Source: Halocalculus aciditolerans (GTDB lineage Archaea > Halobacteriota > Halobacteria > Halobacteriales > Halobacteriaceae). From it: a stretch of 64,000 bases of DNA. Below, piece after piece: positions 39,334-47,533 of this stretch (positions are counted from its first letter, which is position 1; the number at the start of each line of letters is the position of its first letter). The notes under the pieces were generated by a model that did no database searches, had not been told where the DNA came from, and saw only the letters and a program-made list of their open reading frames with translations. The stretch spans positions 186,001 to 250,000 of the forward strand of contig NZ_BMPG01000002.1 of assembly GCF_014647475.1 (NCBI RefSeq), written 5' to 3'. The position numbers and the translations under genes were made by a program.

Positions 39334-40437
39334 TCAGACTCGCCAGTCGCGCTCCGTGTGGTTGAGGCGCTCGCAGCCGTCCTCGGTGACGACGACGAGG
39401 TCCTCGATGCGGACGCCCCACTCGCCCTCGACGTAGACGCCGGGCTCGACGGAGAACACCATTCCTTCCGCTAGTTCGCGGTCGTTGCCCGCGACGATGT
39501 AGGGTTCCTCGTGGACTTCGAGGCCGACGCCGTGGCCCGTGCGATGGATGAATTCGTCGCCGTAGCCCGCGTCCGCGATGACGTCGCGCGCCGCGGCGTC
39601 TACGGCCGCACACGTCACGCCGGGTTCGGCGGCGTCCACGGCGGCCTGCTGGGCCTCCCGGACGACTTCGTGGGCCTCCCGGTATTCCGCCGGCGGCGTG
39701 CCGTCGAAGACGAGGGTGCGCGTCTGGTCGCTCGGGTAGCCGTCCACTCTCGTGCCGAAGTCGAGGACGACGGGGTCGCCCGCGCGGATCTCGCGGTCGC
39801 TGTGGTGATGGTGCGGGCGCGCGCCGTTCGGCCCGCTTCCCACGATAGTGGCGAACGACGTGCCGCTCCCGCCGTTCGCGTCGAGGCGCTGGCCGATCCA
39901 CTCGGCGAGTTCGTCCTCCGTCATCCCTATCGCGTCGCTCCCGAGCGCGCGGAGGTCGTCGACGACGGCGTCCGCGACCTCGCCCGCGCGCCGCATCGCC
40001 GCGAGTTCGGCGTCGTCCTTCCGCACGCGGAGCGGGCCGAGCACCGCGTCGGCGAGCGCCCACTCGGCGTCGTCGACGGCCTCGCGGAGGTCCTGCGTGA
40101 ACCGCGCCCACATCGTCGGGTCGACGAATATCGTTCGCTCGTGGAGGTCGAGGTCGTCCGCGATAGCGCGCACCGCCGCGACGGGGTCGTCGCCGTCCGC
40201 CCACGTCCGCACGTCCGCGACGCCGACCTCGGCGCGGACCTGGTCGCCGTAGAGCGCCGGCACGAGCAGCGTCGTCGCCTCCGGGGTGAGAACGAGGAAG
40301 AAGTGCCGCTCGCCCGGCTCCTCCGCGAAGCCGGTGAGGTAGGTGAGGTTCGGACTCGGGAAGCACACGACGGCCTCGTCGTCGCCGAGGCGGTCCCGGC
40401 AGGCGCGGCGGCGCGCGTCGAACGCGGAATCGGTCAT
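39334..40437 (-). CDS. M24-family metallopeptidase (Xaa-Pro aminopeptidase-like)
   Basis: A 367-residue creatinase/prolidase-type peptidase. The N-terminal 125 residues (FPSPNLTYLTGFAEEPGERHFFLVL) form the creatinase-like domain. The catalytic pita-bread domain carries its two-metal ligands: Asp in VVLDFGTRVDGYPSDQTRT, His in GHGVGLEVHEEPYI, and Glu in FSVEPGVYVEG and GVRIEDLVVV. The poly-His stretch HHHHS near residue 205 is also typical. It probably removes N-terminal residues next to proline. ATG 40437 was chosen over 40521, as the extra residues are Arg-rich shadow. Confidence 0.93.
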   Translation of the reverse strand: MTDSAFDARRRACRDRLGDDEAVVCFPSPNLTYLTGFAEEPGERHFFLVLTPEATTLLVPALYGDQVRAEVGVADVRTWADGDDPVAAVRAIADDLDLHERTIFVDPTMWARFTQDLREAVDDAEWALADAVLGPLRVRKDDAELAAMRRAGEVADAVVDDLRALGSDAIGMTEDELAEWIGQRLDANGGSGTSFATIVGSGPNGARPHHHHSDREIRAGDPVVLDFGTRVDGYPSDQTRTLVFDGTPPAEYREAHEVVREAQQAAVDAAEPGVTCAAVDAAARDVIADAGYGDEFIHRTGHGVGLEVHEEPYIVAGNDRELAEGMVFSVEPGVYVEGEWGVRIEDLVVVTEDGCERLNHTERDWRV

Positions 40438-40612
40438 ACGCGTCCGAAGGGCGACCCGCGCCTTAGTTCGTCGCCATCCGCCCCGCCGCCCCCTCGCGCG
40501 CCGAAACGCGGCAAACGACACCGACTAAGTCGGTCGAAACCGGCCGCGAGATAGCGTGTGTCTCGGAACGGAGATGAACTGAGCGCGCCTACAGTGCGGC
40601 GGTGAAGTAGTA

Positions 40613-41053
40613 ATGGTGAACCGTTCGTTCGACGAGATGGACCGCCTGTTCGACCGCATGGACCGCATGATGATGGACGTCCGCGAGCGCTTCGACGCGA
40701 CCGCGAACGCGCCCGCCGTCGACGCGCGACCCGGAGCGATGGACGCCGACGCGAGCCGCCTGCACGCGACCTGGCACGCGGAGGCGGACGAACACGTCCT
40801 CGTGCTCGACGTCCCCGGCTTCGAGAAGTCGGACTTCGACGTCCGCGTGGACGACGGGACGCTCGCGGTCACCGCCGAGCGCGAAGTCGACGACCCCGCC
40901 GCGGGCGCGTGGAGCACGCGCCGCGTCCACGAACGCCTCACCCTCCCGAGCGACGCGACCGGCGACGGCGTCACCGCCACCTACCGCAACGGCGTGCTCG
41001 AACTCCGCTTCCCCCGCAGCGACTCCACCGGCACGCGAATCGACGTCGAATAA
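40613..41053 (+). CDS. hsp20: Hsp20/alpha-crystallin small heat-shock protein
   Basis: A 146-residue chaperone. The N-terminal region (FDEMDRLFDRMDRMMMDVRERFDAT) is Met- and Asp-rich. The alpha-crystallin domain follows (HATWHAEADEHVLVLDVPGFEKSDFDVRVDDGTLAVTAEREV) and ends with the conserved GVLELRFPR strand. The I-x-I tail motif is replaced by a short TRIDVE end. Small heat-shock proteins hold unfolding proteins in ATP-independent fashion. It is transcribed alone; the 160 bp after it contain no gene. Confidence 0.92.
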   Translation: MVNRSFDEMDRLFDRMDRMMMDVRERFDATANAPAVDARPGAMDADASRLHATWHAEADEHVLVLDVPGFEKSDFDVRVDDGTLAVTAEREVDDPAAGAWSTRRVHERLTLPSDATGDGVTATYRNGVLELRFPRSDSTGTRIDVE

Positions 41054-41214
41054 GCACGGCGAATACGCGCCACGCACACTCCCGCCCCGAACGCCCTCCA
41101 ACCCCATACCACGCGCGCCGTCTGACGCCGGGCTGACGCCGGTCGCCCGACCGGCGTTCTCGGTGACGGCTCCACCCCATCACGCTTTTGCCGACCCGAC
41201 GACCACCTTCGACC

Positions 41215-41466
41215 ATGAGCACCAGTTCTTCTCTGCGGTCGTGGCTCGACGGACGGTCACAGCACGTCATCGGCGGCCTCCTCGGAGCCGCGGGCGCGCT
41301 CCACTTCGCCCTCTGGACGCAGGACTCGGCCTTCCTCGCCGACCTCCAAGCCGGCCAGCTCGCGACCGCAGCAGCCGCCGTCCAAACCTACCTCGCCGCA
41401 CACCCCGCCTACCCCGTCTTCTTCGTCCTCGGAATCATCGTCCTCCTCCGCGCCTCCCGGTCGTAA
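41215..41466 (+). CDS. Small membrane protein, function unknown
   Basis: An 83-residue protein with hydrophobic segments at about 20-37 (VIGGLLGAAGALHFALW) and 60-78 (YPVFFVLGIIVLLRAS), and an Ala-rich amphipathic stretch between them (QAGQLATAAAAVQTYLAAH). ATG 41215 follows a short AT-richer spot (GCTTTTGCC, 41184-41192) that may be a weak promoter. No family is recognised. Its strand and spacing do not tie it to the DUF457 hydrolase 119 bp downstream. Confidence 0.6.
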   Translation: MSTSSSLRSWLDGRSQHVIGGLLGAAGALHFALWTQDSAFLADLQAGQLATAAAAVQTYLAAHPAYPVFFVLGIIVLLRASRS

Positions 41467-41585
41467 CGCGACGACGCCGCTCTCCGGTCTCTCGCCGATA
41501 GACCTGTACACTCGCCCGGCCACTCGCCGGACGAGAGCGTGTTCCCCATACATTCATACGCCCGCACGCCGTGCGTCTGACACAG

Positions 41586-42068
41586 ATGTATCGGACGGGC
41601 CACTACGGCGTCTCGCTCCTCGTCTACGCGCCCGTCTTGGGCGTCCTCCTCCTCCTCGACCGGCGAGCGTTCGCCGCCGCCGGCCTCATCGGCATGCTCG
41701 CGCTCGCCCGCGTCCCCGACTACGACCAGTCGATTCCCTTCGTCCGCCACCGCGGCCCGACGCACACCTTCGCGTTCGCGTGGCTCGTCGGCGTCCTCCT
41801 CGCCCTCGCCGGCGCTGCCGTCGCCCCAAACACCACCCTCGACCGCGTCGCCCTCGGCGGCTTCGGCCTCCTCGTCGGCGTCCTCGGCATCACCGCCCAC
41901 CTCGCCGGCGACATCCTCACCCCCGCCGGCATCGAACCCCTCTGGCCCTTCTCCCGCCGCAACTATTCCCTCCACGTCGCCACCGCCGACAACCCCATCG
42001 CCAACTACGGCCTCCTCGCCGCCGGCATCGCCGCCACCGTCGGCGTCGCCCTCTCCACCGCCGCTTAA
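41586..42068 (+). CDS. Metal-dependent membrane hydrolase (YdjM/DUF457 family)
   Basis: A 160-residue protein with four hydrophobic segments. The family's metal-ligand layout is visible: His in MYRTGHYGVSLLVYAP, Asp in VPDYDQSIPFVRHRGPTHTFAFAWL with the H-R-G-x-x-H motif, and a later HLAGDILTPAGIEPLWPF. These proteins are predicted membrane-bound Zn-dependent hydrolases, some induced by DNA damage in bacteria, with unknown substrates. ATG 41586 was chosen because it begins the conserved block. It is followed by an ArsR-type regulator 47 bp later on the same strand. Confidence 0.88.
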   Translation: MYRTGHYGVSLLVYAPVLGVLLLLDRRAFAAAGLIGMLALARVPDYDQSIPFVRHRGPTHTFAFAWLVGVLLALAGAAVAPNTTLDRVALGGFGLLVGVLGITAHLAGDILTPAGIEPLWPFSRRNYSLHVATADNPIANYGLLAAGIAATVGVALSTAA

Positions 42069-42115
42069 CTCGATTTCAGCACACGCTCTTTACCCCGGCG
42101 TCCGAACGACCGCGT

Positions 42116-43150
42116 ATGACCGACACCCCACCCTCCGGCGAACCGACTCGTACGGACACCTCGTCGTCTAGCGAACCGACTCGTACGGATACCTCGCCGG
42201 CTGACGCGTCGGCTCGTACGGATACCTCGTCGTCTGGCGAATCGACTCGTCCGGACATTCTCGACTGTCCGGACTGCCTCGACCCGGCGGACGCGTTCGC
42301 GCTCCTCGGGAACGAGACGCGCCTCGACATCCTCCGGGCGCTCTGGCGGGCGGACGACCGCCCCGTGGCCTTCTCCGACCTCCGGCGAGCGGTCGGGATG
42401 CGCGACTCCGCGCAGTTCAACTACCACCTCGGGAGGCTCACCGACCAGTTCGTGACGAAGACCGCGGACGGCTACGACTTCCGGTACGCCGGCGAGAAGG
42501 TCGTGCGCGCCGTGCTCGCCGGGACGTTCACGGACCGGCGGGAGTTCTCGCTCGCCGCGCCCGGTCGCTGTCACGACTGCGGCGGCGACCTCGTCGCGTC
42601 CTACGACGACGAGCGGTTCACCATCGCCTGCGCGGACTGCGCGGCGACGTTCGGCCGCGACCCCTTCCCGCCCGGTGGGCTCGCCGACCGCGACCCCGAC
42701 GAGGTGCTCGCGGCGTTCGACCAGCACGTCCGCCACCGCCACTGCCTCGCCGCCGACGGCGTCTGCCCCGAATGCGGCGGCCGCACCGAGACAGAGCTAC
42801 GCGACGGCGACGACGCGCTCGGCACCGAATACTGCGTCTCGCACTGCTGCCGGCAGTGCAATCACTGCGTGCACTCGCCCGTCGGCCTGAGCCTCCTCGA
42901 CAACTCGCGCGTCGTCGGCTTCTGCGGCGACCACGGCGTCGAACTCACCGACCACCCCTACTGGACGCTCGCGTGGTGCGTGCGCGACGACACCACGACC
43001 GTCGAATCCCGCGACCCGCTCCGCGTGACGGTCGGCATCCCGCTCGGCGACGAACGCCTCGACGTCACGCTCGACGACGACCTCCGCGTGCTCGACACGA
43101 CGCGGACGTCGCGCGGCGCGGACGCGGGCGGGCTCGCGGAACCGACATGA
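42116..43150 (+). CDS. ArsR-type winged-helix regulator with zinc-ribbon-like region
   Basis: A 344-residue protein. Residues 9-50 are tandem 11-residue units (EPTRTDTSSSS, EPTRTDTSPAD, ASARTDTSSSG) encoded by a dispersed DNA repeat, an odd low-complexity N-terminus. The winged helix begins at DCLDPADAFALLGNETRLDILRALW and ends near RYAGEKVVRAVLAG. Two C-x2-C pairs follow (CHDCGG, CADCAA), then C-rich blocks CPECGG and CCRQCNHCVHS. It resembles the haloarchaeal DUF7351/ArsR family. It could sense a ligand or metal; the target is unknown. Confidence 0.8.
   Translation: MTDTPPSGEPTRTDTSSSSEPTRTDTSPADASARTDTSSSGESTRPDILDCPDCLDPADAFALLGNETRLDILRALWRADDRPVAFSDLRRAVGMRDSAQFNYHLGRLTDQFVTKTADGYDFRYAGEKVVRAVLAGTFTDRREFSLAAPGRCHDCGGDLVASYDDERFTIACADCAATFGRDPFPPGGLADRDPDEVLAAFDQHVRHRHCLAADGVCPECGGRTETELRDGDDALGTEYCVSHCCRQCNHCVHSPVGLSLLDNSRVVGFCGDHGVELTDHPYWTLAWCVRDDTTTVESRDPLRVTVGIPLGDERLDVTLDDDLRVLDTTRTSRGADAGGLAEPT
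42139..42270 (+). repeat. Dispersed repeat copy A: 33-bp tandem units inside a coding sequence
   Basis: Units start at 42139, 42172, 42205 and a diverged one at 42238, each 33 bp (11 codons). They share CGACTCGTACGGATACCTCG with minor changes. The same sequence lies in non-coding DNA at 23420-23475, 34850-34915 and 44828-44870, so the coding copy seems to be an expansion of a dispersed element. Confidence 0.75.
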
Positions 43151-43198
43151 GAGGCCGATACCTCTCTGGTTAAGTACGAACTCACGCATAGTCGGTGT

Positions 43199-44695
43199 AT
43201 GGACGGTTTGCCAGCAGCGACGCTCGACGCCCTCCCCTTCAGCGTCGCCGTCATCGGCCCCGACGGGACGATACGGTTCACGAACGAGGCGTGGAGCGAG
43301 TTCGAAGCCGAGGCCGGCGCGACCGCTGGCGGAGTCGGATCGGACTACTTCCGGGGTATCGACACCTCCGAGGGCGAAGCGTCGGCGTCGGTCGCGGGAA
43401 TCCGCGGCATCCTCGACGGCGAACGCGACCGCTTCGCCTACGAGTACCCGTGTCACTCCCCGACCGACCGCCGGTGGTTCCTGATGCAGGCGGTCTCCGT
43501 CGACCTCGACGCCGACCGCGGCGTCGCCGTCGCCCACCTCGACATCACGGACCGGAAAGTCGCGGAGCTGGAAGCCGAACGCACGGCCGCAGAGCGGGAC
43601 GCGGAGCGCGAAACCCTCCAGCGCGTCCTCGACCGCGTTACCGGCCTCTACGCGGACGTCACGCGCCTGCTCGTCGAGGCGTCCGACCGCGAGGACCTCG
43701 TCGCGTCCGTCTGCGACCGCTTCGTCGACGGGCCCTATCGAGCGGCGACGTGGTTCGCGACGGCGAGCATCGGCGGGGGCGTCCAGGAGGCCGCGGCCGC
43801 CGGCCCCGACATCGACGACCCCGAGGCGGCGGACGCGGCCGAGAGCGCGCTCGACCGCGGCGGCGTGAGCGTCCACGAGACCGGCGACCTCGCGGTCGCG
43901 ACCATCCCCGTCGCCGCCGACGGCCGGTCGTTCGGCGCGTTCTGCGTGTACGCCGACCCGACGACGTTCGACGACCGCGAACGCACCCTCCTCGCGGCGC
44001 TCGGCCGGATGACGGGGAACGCCCTGCTCGCCATCGAACGCCGCCACCTCCTCGTCGGCGGCACGCCCGCCGTCCTCGAGTTCGAAGTCGACGACGGCGA
44101 CCTCACCGTCGCCGCGCTCGCCGCGCGCACGAACGCGACGTGGGAGTTCCGCGGCGCGGTCGGCGACGAAGCCGCGTCCTTCTACACCGTCGACGCGTCG
44201 AGCGAGACCGTCGACGCCGTCGACCCGCCCGAGCACACGTCGCTCGCCGTGCAGGAGGGCGGCGCGGACTCCTCCTTCGTCGAAGTCGTCACGGACGACC
44301 CGCTCCCCGAGCGCGTCGCCGACCACGGCGCGTCCCTCCGCGACCTCTCCGTCACTCCCGACGGCACCGCCGCCATCACCGTCGAAGCCCCCGACCAGAA
44401 CGCCGCGCGCAGCGTCTTCGAAGCCTTCGAGCAGACCCACGACGGCGTGACGCTCACCGGCTACCAGGAGGACGCGAGCCGCGCCAGCGCGGACGCCCCG
44501 GCCGCCGACGTCGGCCTCACCGACCGCCAGCGCGAGGCCGTCCGCCGCGCCTACCTCGGCGGCTACTACGACGACCCCCGCCGCCTCTCCGGCGACGACC
44601 TCGCCGAAGCCATGAACGTCTCCCGACCCACCTTCCACCAGCACCTCCGCGCCGCCGAACGCAAAATCATCTCCCACCACCTCGACACGAACTAG
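43199..44695 (+). CDS. PAS-GAF-like sensor with bacterio-opsin-activator HTH
   Basis: A 498-residue regulator. An N-terminal PAS domain opens with LDALPFSVAVIGPDGTIRFTNEAWSEF and ends DITDRKVAELEAER. A helical linker leads to a GAF-like region (about 165-285, LVASVCDRFVDGPYRAATWF). A Bat-type middle domain follows, then the C-terminal HTH_10 (LTDRQREAVRRAYLGGYYDDPRRLSGDDLAEAMNVSRPTFHQHLRAAERK). This order is typical of the large Bat family, which senses redox, light or small molecules. No chromophore cysteine is obvious. It is probably transcribed alone from a promoter directly before ATG 43199. Confidence 0.88.
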   Translation: MDGLPAATLDALPFSVAVIGPDGTIRFTNEAWSEFEAEAGATAGGVGSDYFRGIDTSEGEASASVAGIRGILDGERDRFAYEYPCHSPTDRRWFLMQAVSVDLDADRGVAVAHLDITDRKVAELEAERTAAERDAERETLQRVLDRVTGLYADVTRLLVEASDREDLVASVCDRFVDGPYRAATWFATASIGGGVQEAAAAGPDIDDPEAADAAESALDRGGVSVHETGDLAVATIPVAADGRSFGAFCVYADPTTFDDRERTLLAALGRMTGNALLAIERRHLLVGGTPAVLEFEVDDGDLTVAALAARTNATWEFRGAVGDEAASFYTVDASSETVDAVDPPEHTSLAVQEGGADSSFVEVVTDDPLPERVADHGASLRDLSVTPDGTAAITVEAPDQNAARSVFEAFEQTHDGVTLTGYQEDASRASADAPAADVGLTDRQREAVRRAYLGGYYDDPRRLSGDDLAEAMNVSRPTFHQHLRAAERKIISHHLDTN

Positions 44696-44804
44696 TCGAG
44701 CCCGCAGCGTTTTCTTCTCACCCTCGTTCACTCGGGTACGAACGGCCCCCTCTCGGGGGGAGCGCCCGTTCGACGGCGAGGCGCACGAACGCCGCGTTAC
44801 GGTA

Positions 44805-44920
44805 TGACCCGGTTCGGCAGACGGGTCGATTCCGGTATCTCGCCGGCTGACGCGTCGCCTCGTACCGGTGTCGTCTGTACCCACCGTCTCGCCGGATACC
44901 GTCGGTCGCGGCGGCTCTCT
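44805..44920. repeat. Dispersed repeat copy B: hairpin plus module, in a 291-bp gap
   Basis: The gap 44696-44986 holds no gene. TGACCCG (44805-44811) and CGGGTC (44822-44827) surround GTTCGGCAGA, whose reverse complement TCTGCCGAAC matches the loop at 23398 and 28782. The next 40 bp (GGTATCTCGCCGGCTGACGC) match the 33-bp units at 42172. A further inverted fragment lies at 44886-44905. Confidence 0.6.
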
Positions 44921-44986
44921 TGGTCGCCGCACACGTTCGGCCGCGTAACGGACGAGTTTTTCAACGCCGAGCGACTCCGCTCGGGT

Positions 44987-45568
44987 ATGACGCCGACGAC
45001 GGACGGCCAGTTCCGCGTACTCGACGTCCGGGGGGAGACCGCACGCCTCGCGGACTGCGAGACCCACGAACCCGTCGACGTGACGCTCGACGGCGACGCC
45101 GTCCGCCCCGGCTACCGGGTCGACGCGGCGCTCGCGTGGGAGGACGGCACCGCGCGCTTCGAGACGCTCGACGTCGTCGAACGCACGCTCCTCGGGTACG
45201 CCGACGGCGTGACCAACCTCTTCGAGGTCGCACTCGACGTCTGGGAGGAAGCGAAACGCGAGGGGCTCGGCGTGAACGCCCGCACGACCTACGACACCGA
45301 CAGCGAGCCGAACGGCGCGGTCTACACGTTCGCCGAACAGCCCGGCGAGCGCGACGTCTTCGCCGACCTCCGCGCGGGCGCACTCCCCCTCGAACCCCTC
45401 GTCGACCGCCTCCAGGAGCACGCCGACCCGCCTCACGAGGTCTTCGTCCTCCGCCCCGCCACCCACGACTTCGTCCTCGTCTACCTCGTCGCGTCCAAGG
45501 AGAGCGTGCTCGCGAACACCGTCCGCGACACCTACGACCTCCCGCGGCCGTCGGAGCCCGAACCCTGA
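44987..45568 (+). CDS. Haloarchaeal protein of unknown function (DUF6663-like)
   Basis: A 193-residue protein. The N-terminal beta region (GQFRVLDVRGETARLADCETHEPVDVTLDGDAVRPGYRVDAALAW) looks like a small OB-like barrel. A second domain follows (TLLGYADGVTNLFEVALDVWEEAKREGLGVNARTTYDTDSEPNG), with conserved FAEQPGERDVF and VFVLRPATHDFVLVYLVASKES. I associate this layout with DUF6663, whose role is unknown. ATG 44987 begins the conserved domain; the longer frame upstream covers the dispersed repeat. Its 3' end overlaps the convergent ketopantoate reductase by 37 bp. Confidence 0.75.
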   Translation: MTPTTDGQFRVLDVRGETARLADCETHEPVDVTLDGDAVRPGYRVDAALAWEDGTARFETLDVVERTLLGYADGVTNLFEVALDVWEEAKREGLGVNARTTYDTDSEPNGAVYTFAEQPGERDVFADLRAGALPLEPLVDRLQEHADPPHEVFVLRPATHDFVLVYLVASKESVLANTVRDTYDLPRPSEPEP

Positions 45569-46515
45569 GTCGCGAGCCGCACGAGGTCCGCGAGCGTCCG
45601 ATTCACCGGCGTCTCGACGCCGTACGCGTCGCCGCGCCGCGCGATTTCGCCGTTCAACGCCTCGATCTCGGTCGCTCTCCCGCGCTGGAGGTCCTGCCGC
45701 ATCGACGACGCGTTTGACGCCGTTCGCTCGGCGACCTCGCGGGTTCGCTCGACCGCGACCGCCGGGTCGAACTCGACGCCCTCCGCGGCCGCGACCCGCA
45801 CGCCCTCCCGCACCGCCGTATCGAGGACGCGCTCGCCCGCGCCGCCGCTCCCCGACCCGTCTCCCGCGCTCTCTCGCGCCGTCGCGTCGGGGTCGACGAG
45901 CGCGCCGTTCGGGACGTCCGCGAGCGCCGTCGCCGGGTTGATGCCGGCGTTCACGAGGACTTTCGCCCACACGGCCCGCTCCGGCGCGTCCGTCACTGTC
46001 GTCTCGACGCCCGCCGCCGTCAGGTCGTCCGCGTAGCTCTCGACGCGCGCGCCGTTCGCGGCGAAGAACCGGCCGAGCACCGTCTCGCCGACGCCCGCGT
46101 GCCGCACCGCGCCCGGCTCCGGGACGTACGCGCCGTGCGACGTCGTCCCGACGACGACGCGCTCCTCCGGGACGAACCCCGCCACGGTCTCCGCGTTCCC
46201 CAGCCCGTTCTGGAAGGTGAGCACGTCCGTCGAGATGCCGAGCAGCGGCGCGGCGTCCCGTAACGCCCGCTCCGTGTCGTAAGCCTTCACGCAGAGCACG
46301 AGCGCCGTCGGCGCTTCGACCGCGCCCGGATCGCGCGCCGTCGCCAGCGGGACGCGCGTCTCCTCGTCGTCCGGCCCGACGACGCGGAGCCCGTCGCGCT
46401 CGACGGCGTCGAGGTGGTCGCCCCGCCCGACGAGCACGACGTCCGCGCCGCTCGCCGCGAGCCGGCCCGCGAACAGTGACCCCATCGACCCCGCACCGAA
46501 GACGGCGTATCGCAT
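45532..46515 (-). CDS. panE: 2-dehydropantoate 2-reductase (ketopantoate reductase)
   Basis: A 327-residue NADPH-dependent reductase of the pantothenate/CoA pathway. The Rossmann motif is at the very start (MRYAVFGAGSMGSLFAGRLA). The catalytic lysine lies in RAVWAKVLVNAGINPATAL, and the C-terminal helical block ASSMRQDLQRGRATEIEALNG with its Glu closes the active site. A Gly/Ser-rich insertion (ESAGDGSGSGGAG) sits in the middle. ATG 46515 starts the Rossmann fold; upstream residues were dropped. Archaeal homologues supply pantoate for CoA. The gene is convergent with the DUF6663-like gene. Confidence 0.93.
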   Translation of the reverse strand: MRYAVFGAGSMGSLFAGRLAASGADVVLVGRGDHLDAVERDGLRVVGPDDEETRVPLATARDPGAVEAPTALVLCVKAYDTERALRDAAPLLGISTDVLTFQNGLGNAETVAGFVPEERVVVGTTSHGAYVPEPGAVRHAGVGETVLGRFFAANGARVESYADDLTAAGVETTVTDAPERAVWAKVLVNAGINPATALADVPNGALVDPDATARESAGDGSGSGGAGERVLDTAVREGVRVAAAEGVEFDPAVAVERTREVAERTASNASSMRQDLQRGRATEIEALNGEIARRGDAYGVETPVNRTLADLVRLATQGSGSDGRGRS

Positions 46516-46576
46516 TACCCTGACTCTCGGCGGCCGTGACGAAAAAGGCATACGGCCTCCCGCAGAACCCTACGCC

Positions 46577-47470
46577 GTGCCACGGTCTCTCACGAGCACT
46601 GCCGGACCGCTCGCCGCCGCCGGCCTCTGGGGCGGCATGTACGTCGTCAGCGTCTACGGCTTTCGCACCGTCCCGCCCGTGACGCTCGCGTTCGCCCGCG
46701 TCGACGTCGCCGCCGTCGTGCTCTACGCCCTCGTCTCCCTCCGCACGCCCGACCGCGAGTTCACCCGCGACGACTGGCGGCGGTTCGCCGCGCTCGCCCT
46801 CTGGGTCGCCGTCACCCTCGTCCTCCAGTTCGTCGGCACCGCACGGACCAACGCCAGTCAGGGCGCGCTCCTCACCGTCCTCACTCCCGTCTTCACCGTC
46901 GTCCTCGGCGTCCTCGTCCTCGACGAATCCCTCACGGTTCGCCGCGTCGCCGGCATCGCGCTCGCCGCGGTCGGCACCTTCGTCGTCCTCGCCGGCCAGT
47001 ACGACCTCACCCGGATTCCGACCGCCAGCCTCCTCGGCGTCGCCGCCCTCGTCGCCTCCGCCTTCACGTGGGCCGGCTACACGGTCTACGGCGCGGACCT
47101 CGTCCGCACCTACTCCGCCCTCGAAACCGCCACCTACTCCGCCATCATCGCCGTCCCCCTCCTCGCGCTCGCCGCCGCCGCCGAACTCGCGCTCACCCCC
47201 GCCTCCCTCGACGGCCTCCGCCTCACCCTCGTCAACGTCGCCGTCGTCTGCTACCTCGGCGTCGCCGCCACCGCCGCCGCGTGGACCTTCTGGTACGCCG
47301 GCTTCGACACCTACGACGCCGGCGCGCTCGCCGCCTTCTTCTTCCTCCAACCCGCCGTCGGCGCGCTCCTCGGCGCGCTCTTCCTCGACGAGTCCCTCGG
47401 CGCGCTCTTCGTCGCCGGCGCGATACCCATGGCGCTCGGCGTCTACCTCGCCAGCACCAGCCGCGAATAG
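46577..47470 (+). CDS. EamA/DMT-family transporter
   Basis: A 297-residue membrane protein with ten hydrophobic helices in two five-helix EamA repeats (first about 5-140, second about 150-295). Typical blocks are AGLWGGMYVVSVYGFRTVPPVTLAFARV, ASQGALLTVLTPVFTVVLGVLVLDESL, and later AAFFFLQPAVGALLGALFLDESLG. Such proteins export or import small metabolites; the substrate is not predictable. The GTG start at 46577 is divergent from panE with about 60 bp between starts, so the two may share a control region. Confidence 0.9.
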   Translation: MPRSLTSTAGPLAAAGLWGGMYVVSVYGFRTVPPVTLAFARVDVAAVVLYALVSLRTPDREFTRDDWRRFAALALWVAVTLVLQFVGTARTNASQGALLTVLTPVFTVVLGVLVLDESLTVRRVAGIALAAVGTFVVLAGQYDLTRIPTASLLGVAALVASAFTWAGYTVYGADLVRTYSALETATYSAIIAVPLLALAAAAELALTPASLDGLRLTLVNVAVVCYLGVAATAAAWTFWYAGFDTYDAGALAAFFFLQPAVGALLGALFLDESLGALFVAGAIPMALGVYLASTSRE

Positions 47471-47533
47471 CCTAAAGCGCCGCGTTGGCCGTCGCTCGTC
47501 GGCCGGAGAAAGAGGTGAGAAACGCGAAGCCGC

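Noticed and set aside
38816-40366. Apparent fusion of the phosphatase frame far upstream on the minus strand
   Set aside because: The extra sequence is an Arg-rich shadow of the thioesterase and M24 peptidase genes; the phosphatase clearly begins at 38815.
42797-47350. A 1517-codon minus-strand open frame
   Set aside because: It lies antisense to several well-supported genes, is a low-complexity Arg/Glu/Val-rich shadow, and arises from high GC and strong third-position bias.
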